Shown piece by piece: positions 35,101 through 46,174 of a stretch of 64,000 nt of DNA. The translations under genes and the position numbers were made by a program. Where the stretch lies: assembly GCA_019096065.1 (NCBI GenBank), contig JAGUCH010000001.1:12462001-12526000 (forward strand). The letters run 5' to 3'. This DNA is from Paracyclopina nana (taxonomy: Eukaryota > Arthropoda > Copepoda > Cyclopoida > Cyclopettidae). Numbering within the stretch: position 1 is the first letter of the stretch; each line of letters starts with the position of its first letter. The notes beneath the pieces are model-generated. The model was not told the DNA's origin. It worked only from the letters and a program-made list of their open reading frames with translations, and searched no databases.

Positions 35101-37625
35101 GGGAGTCGCCCGACTTCTTGCTTGAAAACCGTTAAAATCTTTGCCCGCAAAGCCCCCCTTAGCTCTCGAAATTGTAAAAGTCAAACGGGAGAAGAAGTAT
35201 GTAACGCGGCGGCATCTCTTCGCAGAATCCTATCTTTGTTCTTTTCGCACGAAGCACACACCAGTCTGCTCCACTAGATGAGGAGTCTGTTGTGGTGATC
35301 ACCACAGCTATAAGCGCCACAGCTTCATACAAGAAGGTTGTGCGCCGCCTAAGGGTGGTGGCGTTGAGGGGGATCAGTACCGACAATTTTCCGTGCAGTC
35401 ATCTTCTGGAAGGCAACAAAGGCTGAGGCCAGCAGTAGGACTTTCTTTCGCTCGAGACTGGTATAAACAGGTTTTTCTCCTCTCCATATCCTAAGTAGCG
35501 CGCGTATTGGGTGGCATCTACGCGCAACGAGAAAGCAGCAACCGAGAGACATACCTACCTTAGAGTCCGAAGGAGAAAGACGCATTGCAACGAGTTCTAA
35601 CTAACTAGCTTGGTAAGTAGAATGATTACATATACTACATGTGCTATGAGTTTTGCGGCACAAAAAGCGTGAGAAGTATCACTTTGTAATTTTTCTGGCT
35701 GCGCAACAATTGTTTTTTGTCATGCTTCACTTTATCATGATATGCAACTCAGTCGGCCAGGGTCCATACATATTATGCTGCATGCCTCATGCAAAAAGCC
35801 CCAAACGATCATACCTAGCGTGGAATCACACGCCCACTTTTGAGCGTTGTGGAGGTGATTCTAGACCACCACAACACCCAGATTCCATATGATGAGTCAA
35901 GCTAAACTATGGGAGAGGAGCGGCAAAAACAACCATTTTGAAAAATGGCTTCAATGCCAGATTTTTATGATCATAAATCTCTCTCTTTTGTGCCAAAGTA
36001 TAGCACAGTACACCTCATCATCGAGCAATTTGCTGTTCTGTTGTTTCGCCCCAAATGGGCATGATTTTCATTAAGGAGCAGTAATGCGCTCGCGTGCGAG
36101 CAATTTTGCAGAGAGAAATTAAGTTTCCCTTCTTCGCCGAAATAGCCATAAAACCCCGTCCAGGCCACACACATGGTGTGCGTTGTATGCACATTTTAGC
36201 CCCTTTCAAGTATAGAAAAATCTGCTTGAACTGGTGGTCTCTGTCGAAAATAAAATTCAAAATTACATACCTCTCAACCTTAACCACTTGCACTCATGCA
36301 TGGAGCAGCAGCAGAAATTCTAAAATTGTTGGCAGAGCTATCAGAAACGACGAGAGTTTCCCCTATCCCCCTTCACAAGCTCCTGCGAAAATGTGACATT
36401 CTTAAATGACTGACGTGATGTATGGCTGTAATCTTCGATAATTATCCAATTTACATGTGCGACGAAATTTGCCCAATTTGTGTTGTCATGTATACATACG
36501 AGGCGTGTCAATTGGCAATCATATTTTTACAAAGCTGCAAAGTAGGGAGATTTTAATGGAGCCCTTGCTTTGTACGTCAATCACTGACGACGAATCTCCT
36601 TGCTTACTGCTCGAGTGGGCAGCCAAAATAGAATTCTATTTTCTCATCTAAGATGATTATTCTGATACACTACGGGGGGTAATTTTACCTGACAAGTATG
36701 CCCTGGCAAAGCAACATGTCAGTCAGTGCCTTTCAAGAGGAAACGCTTTATGGTTTCTTCGTCTTCTGGTGGTGGTAGTAGAACTCTAGCTAGTCTTATA
36801 GGGTTGAAAGAATCTAGTTCAATGCTTGCAAGCCGTGAGAAGAGAGCAAAAGTCACGACACAACGTTCTTTCCTACTCTCTCTCGCTATATTTGTGTTAA
36901 CATATAATTTAAAGACACAAGAGTATGCAGTCACATTCTGCAATAAATGATTCCTTGGAGAATTAGGAGAGCACTGAACTTTTCAGCAGCTGTTGTAAAA
37001 AGAAGCCCTGAAAACATTTGTTGGGAACAACAGCTTCCGCCCTTCAAACTTTGAAAGATAAAACGAACTTTTTACTTCTTCCAAGGCGAGAAGGGCTAAG
37101 CTATAAAATAGCCGAATTTGGTCAACTCGTAAAGTTTTTTTCGCACGGCGTCTCTCCACCGACGACTCCCAAGTCCACACGTTCAAATCTTCCTATTTAG
37201 CTTCAGTACTAGAGAACTCTCAACGAACCTTACCAAAGTAATTTATTGGCTGCTAGAAAACGCACCATGAAACCATAGAACACAGCAGTAGTGTAGCTGG
37301 GCACCACACACGCCCACCAAATACCTTGTAAAGCAGTGCTAACCAGCTATCTGCGACGAAACCCCATTTCTAGAGAACTCAGGCAAAAAAAAATCGAACG
37401 TCGGCTTCCAGAATTCTCTGGCAAACTGGGCAATCTCTTTAGATCTTTTTAAGGAAATCTCGAGTATTTCAAGACTTTCTTCGCGTTCATATGTTACTCA
37501 ACGCCCGCTTGTTAGTGAGTTAGTTACGCTCCAGAAATGTAGATATTCCCTCATTGCATTTCGGCCAATTTTGCTAAATTGTCAAGCCCCGGAATTTCAA
37601 TTTCCAACAGGGAGGCAAATTTACA
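32129..37625. other. Gap right of the giant element, no gene recognised
   Basis: About 5.5 kb of A+T-rich DNA with short open frames on both strands and none with a recognisable domain. No repeat or RNA gene could be supported. Confidence 0.4.
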
Positions 37626-38209
37626 TTTATATGATGGAAAGCAATTTTCGCATGTATAATTCAGTTTACCAATTCGTCTCAGTTCATATTACTATACATA
37701 TATAAAAGCTCTGACGTTTAACTTTATCAAGTGACACGCATTATAAAGTATTTTATAAGGTGTGTTGGTCCTCTGTTTGACCAGAGACCATGATATTGTC
37801 CAAGAAGTAAATCCCATGTTAGAAAAAGGAGAAAATGCCCAGTATGGGGATCGAACCCTTATCATCTAGATTAGGAGGCCAACGCTCTACTGTCTTAGCT
37901 ACCAATACAGACAGAATAATTAATGTCAGAATTCCTTCTTATTCTTATTCTCAGCTGAGCTAAGCTTAGTAGAACAGTAGAGCCTTTTCAGAGGTACCAG
38001 ACAAAACTTAATCTAACACATCTTTTAGCCCCCAAAAATGCCAAATTCTAAATGCACAATTTTTAATTGATTGATTAACGCTTTCTGTTACTCTTGCACT
38101 ACTGAGGGCCTCTCAACCCTAGCCTTCAAGTAATGGATCAGGTGCTAAGTCAAGATCGCCTGGTCTGGTAACTTCATTAACATTTGAAAATTACTTTCCA
38201 TCATATAAA
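37626..38209. mobile_element. Composite inverted-repeat element containing a tRNA-like sequence
   Basis: TTTATATGATGGAAAG at the left end is repeated inverted at 38194-38209 (CTTTCCATCATATAAA), continuing as CAATTTTC / GAAAATTA, about 30 bp in all. The left 185 bp (37626-37811) occur again at 57416-57592 with over 90% identity by eye. A tRNA-like segment follows on the minus strand. This could be a tRNA-derived SINE inside an inverted-repeat element, or a MITE that captured a tRNA pseudogene. Confidence 0.55.
37836..37908 (-). pseudogene. tRNA-Arg(CCT)-like sequence (SINE head or tRNA pseudogene)
   Basis: Read on the minus strand it has an A-box-like TAGCTAAGACAGTAGAGC, an anticodon loop CTCCTAA (anticodon CCT), and a B box GGTTCGATCCC, ending CTGGGCA. 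The T arm pairs in four of five positions. The acceptor stem and anticodon stem are poorly paired, so a working tRNA is unlikely. The two internal promoter boxes are intact enough for RNA polymerase III. Confidence 0.6.
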
Positions 38210-38210
38210 A

Positions 38211-38403
38211 TCGTATATATATGTAAACAAATTATAAAACAGGCTTACAAAACATCTGAGCTCATTTTGCAAAGTAAAAATCTCGTGGCATTACTTGGCT
38301 CTCGCAAGCTCGAGCCCGCAAAAATGCCACTCGATTTCTACTTTACAAAATTTGCTCAGCTATTTTATTAGCTTGTTTTATAAATTGTTTACATATATAA
38401 ATA
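38211..38403. repeat. Inverted repeat, about 190 bp
   Basis: TATATATGTAAACAAATTAT at the left pairs with ATAAATTGTTTACATATATA at the right. The arms extend inwards through AAAACA.GCT and ATCT.GTGGCAT to a centre near 38305. The right-arm sequence TAAATTGTTTACATAT also follows the second copy of the neighbouring repeat, at 57594, so the two repeats probably belonged together. Confidence 0.6.
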
Positions 38404-39756
38404 GATATTTTCAAGGGCACGGTTTAGAGCCACCCTGGAGTGGCACTCGGTAATAGCGCAATTTTTGAAGCCAGCTGAGGATACAAGTGCTCGCGCGCGC
38501 AATTTCAGTAAGCTATAAAGCCCTCGATACGAAAATGTAATGTATAGCCAACAAGAAAAGGAAAATGCCAAGTCACTTATGATTGATACAATTTTTCGCT
38601 AGCTGCTGCTGTTGATCAATGCTGCAAGAAAAACAAGCTCCCCTCTGCTCTGTGGTGTTTGCCAACCTGTAATGAAATGCGCCTGATAGTAACGATAATA
38701 GATGCCGAGCAATCGACACTTCTTTTCAAATAGCTTGCTTATCTTCTTGAGGAGTCAGGAATAACAATAAAAAGAACCCAACCCTCCCCAACATTTGCTT
38801 ATCTGCATTCCTTATCAATTAATTTTTTTTAGTCGAATTCAGTATTTTGCCACGGCAACAACATGGGTAAGATTATGTGTCAAAGTCTACATCATCTAGT
38901 CTGTTGTTCCGTGTCATTAACAGCCAGAATTTCCGGCTTTTTGTACGCTAGTACAAAAGCCAAAACCGCAATATAGAAATAGCTCTCGAAAGAAAATTAC
39001 ACGGCTCTCTTGATGAAAGTATCCGAAACGCCTGAATCCAACTGGCAATTGGCAGTGTGTCATTCAGAGCAACACAACACGCAAACAAGACAATTATTGC
39101 CATCATTATTTTTGAGGCTTCCAATAATATTGCTATATACATGTGAAGTGCGCGCAACGGCAATCATACCTGCGTAATTCCTAGAATCTCCTCTCTCAGA
39201 GGAAAATGCACTCAGCTCTAACTTAAGTATTAAAAATGTATGAATAGCTGGCTGCTGAAAAAGACAACTAATTCTCTGGCTTTCCATTATGACTTGGGCA
39301 ATTTTTGTTTCTGCCCACAAAAAGGAAATACATAGGGGGTCAAACAAAGCCTTTGACATATTTTTTGTCAACCCTATCCGTAACAAATGAGGCTGTTGCT
39401 GCAAAGTAACAGCAGCGTTTCAAGTAGATTGTCTCTTAAGTCAAGAGGTGACTGTTTGAAGCTTCTTTCTCAACTTCATCCCCAAGAAGCAACAAAAGGA
39501 GATTCACAACAACTAGTGCACGGAAAAAATTCTGTTGAGTAATTCGAGCAGTTTTGCACCGCGCCAAAAGTAGAAGCAGCAGCGATTATCAGCCATTTAA
39601 AAAGCAATTAACTGAATGAATTAGGGCAGTAAACTAGAAGAGATCGCAACGAGCCAACCTAATCTCCAATCAGCGCAGATCCTCCACTTTTTATCGCGTT
39701 ATTCAAACATATGCTTGAACGCCTATAAAGGATTTCCTTAGTGCACTCCCGCTATA
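38404..39756. other. Gap upstream of the aquaporin gene
   Basis: No gene recognised. A non-coding first exon of the aquaporin gene must lie somewhere in or left of this stretch if the acceptor at 40230 is used, but it could not be located. Confidence 0.4.
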
Positions 39757-40146
39757 CCGTCTGACCGTTCAAAATTGGACGGTGCGGGAATCAAAAGTAT
39801 GTGTTATGAATTCATGAATTTTGAGGCTTAATGGGTATCGTTGGAAAGCTTGAACCTTTGGACATCTTTTTTGTTTTCTGACAAAATGAAAAATATTATT
39901 GAGAATTCCGCGTGACAGCAAAAAAATAAATGATGCATCAGTTTTTTCGTGACAATTTTCTGGTTTGCCTTGGGAAAATTGAATTTTCCGTGTTTATTCC
40001 TCTTTCAATTGATATTTTCTACTTTTACAAAAAAGATAGAAAAAGGCTCAATCTTTCCTACGATATCATTTAAAAGTCCTGTATTTATTGAATATGTGAC
40101 AAAAAGTTTAGATTCCCGTACCGTCCAATTTTGAACGGTCAGACTG
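39757..40146. mobile_element. Tc1/mariner-like MITE, 390 bp
   Basis: Ends read CCGTCTGACCGTTCAAAATT on the left and, in reverse, CAGTCTGACCGTTCAAAATT on the right, extending through GGACGGT.CGGGAATC as about 36-bp inverted repeats. Both sides are flanked by TA (and more widely TATA), the target of the Tc1/mariner superfamily. A CAGT start also suits that group. There is no transposase, so it is non-autonomous. It ends 95 bp before the aquaporin start codon. Confidence 0.8.
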
Positions 40147-40206
40147 TATACCGCTACTATTGCATATTGGCTGTATGATTGAGGATATCCTTTTCGCATG
40201 AGTAAT

Positions 40207-40230
40207 CACGATTTTCCTTTTTTTTCCCAG
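40207..40230 (+). promoter_or_regulatory. Probable 3' splice site of a 5' UTR intron (aquaporin)
   Basis: A long pyrimidine tract ending CCCAG precedes CAGAGAAAGAT and the aquaporin ATG at 40242. This is a textbook acceptor, so the transcript probably has a non-coding first exon upstream, and the MITE at 39757-40146 would lie in that intron. Confidence 0.6.
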
Positions 40231-40241
40231 CAGAGAAAGAT

Positions 40242-41528
40242 ATGGGTGCTGTTGCGTCTGTAGTTCCCTACATTGGGATCAACGAGGTGTCAGGCAAGGA
40301 GAATCTCATCCTGACCCTCAGGTCCCTCACCGCTGAACTCCTTGGCACACTCTTCCTTGTGCTCATTGGGTGCGGATCATGCTTGGGAGCCACCCCCGAT
40401 TCCCCTGCTGATTTCGTACGCATTGCCCTCGCCTTTGGTGTGACCGTGGCCACCATTGCCCAATCCATCGGCCATGTCAGCGGCTGCCATATCAACCCAG
40501 CTGTCACTGCTGGCCTCCTTTTCGGCCGCAAAATCGGCCTTCTCAAGGCTCTCCTCTACGTCGTGGCCCAATGCTTGGGAGGCGTTTTGGGATCTGGACT
40601 TCTCATGGTAAATACTGACAGTCACCGCTAAGTGTCATCACCAAGCTAAAATGTCTCATTTTTGCCTGCATAGATCTTGGCACCTGAGGATATGGAAGGC
40701 GCCTCTGGACTGGGCATGACTTCCCTGGCTACCGGCGTGACTGTTGGACAAGTAAGTCAATTTTGCTTGAAAACGACGGAACAAAAGCCACCTTATACTT
40801 ATGTGCTAGCTTTCAATTGCGGCTTCGTTGAGAAGTCGAAACAATGCCCTCTTTGTTGTTTGGCTTAAATAATGGGATTTTTCCGGATTTTCTAGGGCTT
40901 TGGAATTGAGTTCCTCATCACCTTCGTGCTGGTTCTTGTGGTTTTCGGTGCTGCTGCCGATGAGCACAACGCCCCTAATGTCAAAGGATCTGCTCCATTG
41001 GCCATTGGACTCTCAATCACTACATGCCACTTGTTCGCCGTAAGTGATGATCGAATTTCAGCGTACATTACTTTGGCCTTCACAACTAGGGCAATCCTTG
41101 AGAATTACTCCACTTTTGAAGATTTTATCCTCTCACATAATAAAAGCATGTAGCAGTCGAATTTGAAAAGTAACCGCGCCTCATGTGGCATGTCAACGTC
41201 AATTAAATTTCCAGCTATCAAATGTCACTTTGGTAACCCAAGAATGAACTTTTTCAGATCCCATTCACTGGATCCAGCATGAACCCCGCCAGGACCTTCG
41301 GACCCGCCGCCATCTTGTCCAACTGGAACCACCACTGGGTAAGCCCATAGCTCGCCACTTCGGCTTGTGAACGCACTCTAGTATCCTATCACACAGGTGT
41401 ACTGGTTCGGACCCATTTTGGGAGGAATCGCCGCCTCCATCGTGTACCAAATGATCCTCAAGATTGAGCCCGCACCGGCCGTCCAAGACAAGTACGATGC
41501 GGTGGCTACCAAAGAGGAGAACGCCTAA
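40242..41528 (+). CDS. AQP: Aquaporin (PRIP/DRIP-type water channel)
   Basis: Five exons, 40242-40607, 40674-40751, 40896-41039, 41258-41338 and 41397-41528, all phase 0 with GT-AG borders, give 266 residues, a usual aquaporin length. Six hydrophobic spans and two NPA motifs are present: HINPAVTAG (NPA 85-87) and SSMNPARTFG (NPA 205-207). Aligned with human AQP1, the selectivity filter is F65, H193, S202 and R208, the pattern of a water-selective rather than glycerol channel. The AQP1 cysteine that confers mercury sensitivity is serine here. The protein acts in the plasma membrane; in arthropods such channels serve osmoregulation. Introns are 66-218 bp. Codon use is C/G-biased, like troponin C, suggesting good expression. 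The exact subfamily (PRIP, DRIP or BIB) is not certain, but it lacks the long BIB tail. Confidence 0.95.
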
Positions 41529-41766
41529 ATGCGGCTTTAAAGAAGAAGAAACGAAAATCCGGATGATAATTCTGTGCATGTACAAATTCTAATTTTATCA
41601 ACTTCAGTAAGTTAAGCCATCGTCGTGATCATCCTTCATCATACTAAAGCGACCACCACCTCACACAACACACTGCATGATTTTGAAGCCCAACCTCAAG
41701 TTTGGAGTTTCTCAAGTCATATCTCAACAACTACTCTGTTAATGTGCTATTTTCTATCTGAAATGG

Positions 41767-41772
41767 AATAAA
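41767..41772 (+). terminator. Polyadenylation signal of aquaporin
   Basis: AATAAA 239 bp after the stop codon; the first clear signal downstream. Confidence 0.6.
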
Positions 41773-42288
41773 TCTGGATCAATCCCTTTTCAAAAAAGCA
41801 AAAGTGCATCTTGGGAGGGGAAAAAAGTCGGTGCGCGCGCTTGAGATGGCGTCTTCTTCGTGATATGACGTCGTCGATTGTAGCCCATTCAAATTGTGGC
41901 TTGTCATTCTCGTACCTGGGCAATCTGGCATGTTATTACTGCTGCTGCACCTAGGGGCTTTTACAGTCAAAAAATGGAAGCATAGTCGAAATATTTTCGA
42001 GCTCGTCATACCAGCCAATTTTCACGCAGTGCAACTACTCGACCATGATTCATGCCAAACTGCCAAAATAGTAAATATCATCTTCATTTATTTTGAGGAG
42101 AATTCACAAAATGATTGCCTGTCTCTAAAAGTCGTATAGATGATAGTTGATGAAGAAAATATATGATATGATAGGCCCATAATGACAACGATGTTTGGTA
42201 TTTAAATATATTTGTTTAGGCTGATGAACTTGGCCTACTTTGAGCAACTGTTCATTGCAGCACAACAAATACTGTACACGTAAAATGG

Positions 42289-43075
42289 GCTCTACTGGGT
42301 AAAGGCACCAGGGGCAAAGGCATTATGATTAAAGGCTCCCTGATAAAAAGCACACTGCTTAAAGGCATAGTGGGCAAAAGCAACACTGGTAAAAGGCAAC
42401 TTAACTAAAATGGCACTAAAAGAAAAAATGGTATCACAAATTTATTTGTCTGTTTGTAAAAAATCTGACAGCAGAATTAGCATTTGCGTCGACGTTTTTG
42501 GGAAATGATATTTGATTAGTCAATGTATGAAAGATCACGATTTTTGCGCTTAAGCTCACTATTTGAAGTGCTCTCAGTTGCGGGTAAGAAAACTTCTGAA
42601 GACTCTGGCTTTATTTATGAAGCAATTGCCATCAAGGAATCCCCTTTCAGAGTTGCCAATTGCTTTCATGAAAGTTTCCAAATCAGTTTTGTGCGCATGA
42701 AGATTTTTCATAAGATTGGCTTTCTGCATTTTAAGCCTTTTGTAGCATCTTTTGAAAGTCTTCTTGTTTGGATTGCCAACACATTTCTCTTGCACAGCAG
42801 TAAGTCCAACTGACAAAAATATACAGAAATGCGGAAAATAGCACTGTTTTGCCGCCTAAAGTTTCCCTGATTTTCCGCAATCGTTATAACACGCGCGCGC
42901 ATCTTCCCCACCTATTCATTATGAGTGACTCACCTTTATTGCTTAAAGGTGCCTTTGACAATTTGTGCCTTTAGCCAATGTTGCCTTTGCCCATTATGCC
43001 TTTCGTCAGAGCGCTTTTTATCAGGGAGCCTTTAAACATAATGCCTTTGCCCTTGGTGCCTTTAGGCAGTATACC
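42289..43075. mobile_element. Foldback/Mutator-like element, 787 bp, AAAGGC sub-repeat ends
   Basis: The left end, 42289 to about 42420, consists of irregular blocks around AAAGGCA (GGTAAAGGCACCAGGGGC, AAAGGCATTATGATTAAAGG). The right end, about 42938-43075, is its inverse and keeps the same order of blocks, including GGCTCCCTGATAAAAAGC. A 10-bp direct repeat, CGTAAAATGG, flanks it at 42279-42288 and 43076-43085. The inner 500 bp are unrelated to the ends and carry an 80-codon frame on the minus strand (42574-42816). The build matches the giant element at 20765-32119, but the sub-repeat is different. Confidence 0.8.
42574..42809 (-). other. Exon-like coding fragment inside the 787-bp element
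   Basis: On the minus strand a pyrimidine-rich acceptor (TATTTTTGTCAG, about 42809-42820) is followed by about 75 open codons (ending at a TGA, 42574), including NPNKKTFKRCYKRLKMQKAN and LETFMKAIGNSERGFLDGN. The lysine-rich, protein-like text suggests either a relic of a transposase or a captured host exon, as in Pack-MULEs. I do not recognise the family. Confidence 0.3.
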
Positions 43076-43085
43076 CGTAAAATGG

Positions 43086-43758
43086 AGTCTATTACAGAAC
43101 ATACAGAGATGCATAACAGGAGATAATTTATGCAGCTCGAGCGCCTTGGGCGATGCTTTAAGTATTTTCTGAGCTCGAAAAATTCTCTCTTTGTTCAGTG
43201 CTCAAGGTAGAAAAAAGGGGGTTGCGGCTTCGTGTACAAGGGATATTTTTTATGAGAAATTTACTGACGCGCATCAAGGCCACATTTGCATTACTACTTG
43301 CCTAACTCTCAACATGTGTGTACTTATGGGCTGGTTGGATTCCATTGGATGATGCATGAAGAAAGAAAGGTTATGATTAACACCGTGAACCAACTCTCTC
43401 CTTCTCCACGCATAATTTCATTTCATTAAAATATGCTGTGGATCAGGCTGCCATATAAAGGTCCTTTTTCCGACCCACCCTACCAACGTAGCAAAAAAAT
43501 GAAGCCCCAAAATTCCTTCCCAATATTTTTCCTGCCCTCAGGACATAGCCCCATGAACCTTAAAGCCGTTGCTCATTCCGCTGCTGACACTGTTTTTTCA
43601 TCAACTGCTACATACAAGGATGATGTTGTGGTAATTGTTAGGTTGACTACACTATAGTAGATGAGCAAAGCTAATTTTTCACGGGGGTTGCTCTACTATT
43701 GTTAGATATGGCGGTTGCGGCAGTTTGTCAGATTTATTACAGCAATAATGCGAAAATC
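43086..43758. other. Short gap, nothing recognised
   Basis: About 670 bp between the 787-bp element and the 208-bp duplication, with no supported feature. Confidence 0.4.
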
Positions 43759-44174
43759 ATCGGTGGTGCTCCCACCAAGACAAATTCATCCTGTCTTCTT
43801 GCATGGACCATAAGTGCAGCATGACTTTTTTAGGGAAATTGCTACATTTATCGTTCTAGCGAGAGCATACGCCCATCCATCTTCGTACAGCCGAGGAGGT
43901 TTTTCATCTTCCTCCTCAGATGTAGCCAGATTCTGGCCCTCCACTTATAATAGCACACTCTTCTACATCGGTGGTGCTCCCACCAAGACAAATTCATCCT
44001 GTCTTCTTGCATGGACCATAAGTGCAGCATGACTTTTTTAGGGAAATTGCTACATTTATCGTTCTAGCGAGAGCATACGCCCATCCATCTTCGTACAGCC
44101 GAGGAGGTTTTTCATCTTCCTCCTCAGATGTAGCCAGATTCTGGCCCTCCACTTATAATAGCACACTCTTCTAC
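43759..44174. repeat. Perfect tandem duplication of 208 bp
   Basis: 43759-43966 and 43967-44174 are identical by eye, starting ATCGGTGGTGCTCCCACC and ending CACACTCTTCTAC. Perfect identity implies a very recent duplication or an assembly duplication. Short open frames inside show no domain. Confidence 0.9.
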
Positions 44175-46156
44175 TGAGCTGTCATTGCGTCAAAAAACAA
44201 ATGAGTTTCTTGTAGTACTATGCACCACAGCCTGCTTTACGAGCTTTTTTATTTCGCAGGTAGTATGCAACGGTAGTGCTGAACCAATCTTGAACTTGGG
44301 CCAAAATCCAGCTGAAAACCATTAGATTTTGAGTGAAGACAGATGAGTTTCAGCAAATTGGAAGTTGAGCAGGATTCGTTCATCAAACAGTATCGTGTGA
44401 AGCTCAAGTTCAAAAATATTTGCTTTTGAGGCATACTTTGTGCAAACACAAGCAAAGATGAAATAGAAGAATAATTACGCTAGCAAGGAGCACAAAAACA
44501 GGCAATGCTGAAAAACATAGCGTTTCAAAAGGGTAGCAGCTCGCAGTGATGTATGGTTGAAAACGACCAAGCCGAAAGAAACTAGGACGGTTGCGTTCGC
44601 CTCACCAAGCTACAACGCACCTGGTTGAACATTAGTGACAGCGTCTCCTCAATACGCAGTTAGGAGGTCTATTGGAACATCCGCTAATTAAGCTCGTACC
44701 CACACCACAACATCAGTTGAAAATATAAACGATTTTCAATGGTATACACATCAAAACAATCTAATTCAGAGCACAGCTGCTAAGCTTCAAGCTTCTGCTC
44801 ATTTTTGCATTTCGACTGTATCTTTTTTCCTACGTGTCAAGTTTTAAAGCTAATCTAGATAAGATACGACAAACACGATAACAAGTAGTGCATAGATGGA
44901 TCATGCATGCAGCGCACTTGAAATTTAATATGTTATGTCGATTTTTCCTTGCTACCATTAAAATAACGGTGTAGAGCGATTTGAAGCTTATTTTTTCTAC
45001 CTGCTGAAATTCAGAAATACTTCTTCAGCTAAGCAACCAATGAACACTCACGCAAAGAGGAAATCGCGCATAGCTTCAATATCATAGCCCGAGGAGACGA
45101 GCTTGGGAAAAGCTTTAGTTTGTGCATATGACCAAAACCCTAACCGCGAAAAATAATCCACGCAACTTTTCTCCAACTAGTAACAGAAACCGATGACTCT
45201 TGATTAAAATCTGACTAACTGAAGGGAAAACTTATAGCATTTACAACCACCACCGCCTAGCAAAGCTTCTTGGGAGTATGGCCACTATAGGCCAAAGGCA
45301 TCATCACAGCTAAGCTGAGACTTTCATTCAGACAACACACGCCTCAAGGAGGCATCATAAAAAAATTCTATTTAATCACCCAAAAACCATGCATCGATCG
45401 GAAGAGAAAACAATGTGAACTCATATTTGACTGGCAGCAGAATGCGAGGAGGCTTAAAAAAATCCCAAAATCAGTATGAAGAGTTTGGACACACCCTAAC
45501 AGGTAATCCATGCCAAGACTTGTCACGAGCCCAAAACTTCAATCGATCACAGCATAGATACGACTACTATAGCATTGTTGAAGCCTGCAAAACATGTCGG
45601 ACCAATGCTGAGCGAGCACCCCTGCATCAAGCAGCACACTTTCAAAAGCAATCTTAAGTTGAAACAATTTTTTTGTGAACGAAACGATCTTGTGTGAAGC
45701 ATGCTGCAGTATATGAACGTGGGCGGCAGTGGGCACTGAGATGGTAGCCGGGTGGGAAATTAGGGTGTGGGGCAGGCAGCATGCTACAAAGCCTCGTCAT
45801 TCGTGACTGTGTCTATATAATTGTGTTATACCTGGAAATGCTAAGAGTGTTGATCATATTTTATCGTGCTGTTGCCCAAAAGACCATGTGAGCCAGTGTG
45901 TTCCTAAAGCTAATCTCGTAGTGTTGGTTGATAGCAGTGACCGGATATGGCCAATTTTATGGGGAGCACTAGAAAATGATCAACATTTCAGGTGCAATAA
46001 AGGCCCATTTTTTGCCTTATCCATGAAACAAAAGTTTATGAGCCCATTACTACGGTTTCATAAAGCTTCTATTTTTGCAAATCAATATCCAAATATACTT
46101 CGACATAAACCTCAAAAATGAGTAAAAATCTACTTTAATTGAGATAAATATTATAC
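44175..46156. other. Gap between the tandem duplication and the SET-domain gene
   Basis: A+T-rich sequence with small open frames only; no gene, RNA or repeat supported. Confidence 0.4.
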
Positions 46157-46162
46157 TTTATT
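46157..46162 (-). terminator. Polyadenylation signal of SET-domain gene
   Basis: AATAAA on the minus strand begins only 12 nt after the TAG stop of the SET-domain frame, an unusually short 3' UTR. Confidence 0.5.
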
Positions 46163-46174
46163 GATATGATCACA

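Noticed and set aside
37836-37908. Functional tRNA-Arg gene
   Set aside because: Acceptor and anticodon stems are badly paired, and it is embedded in a dispersed repeat.
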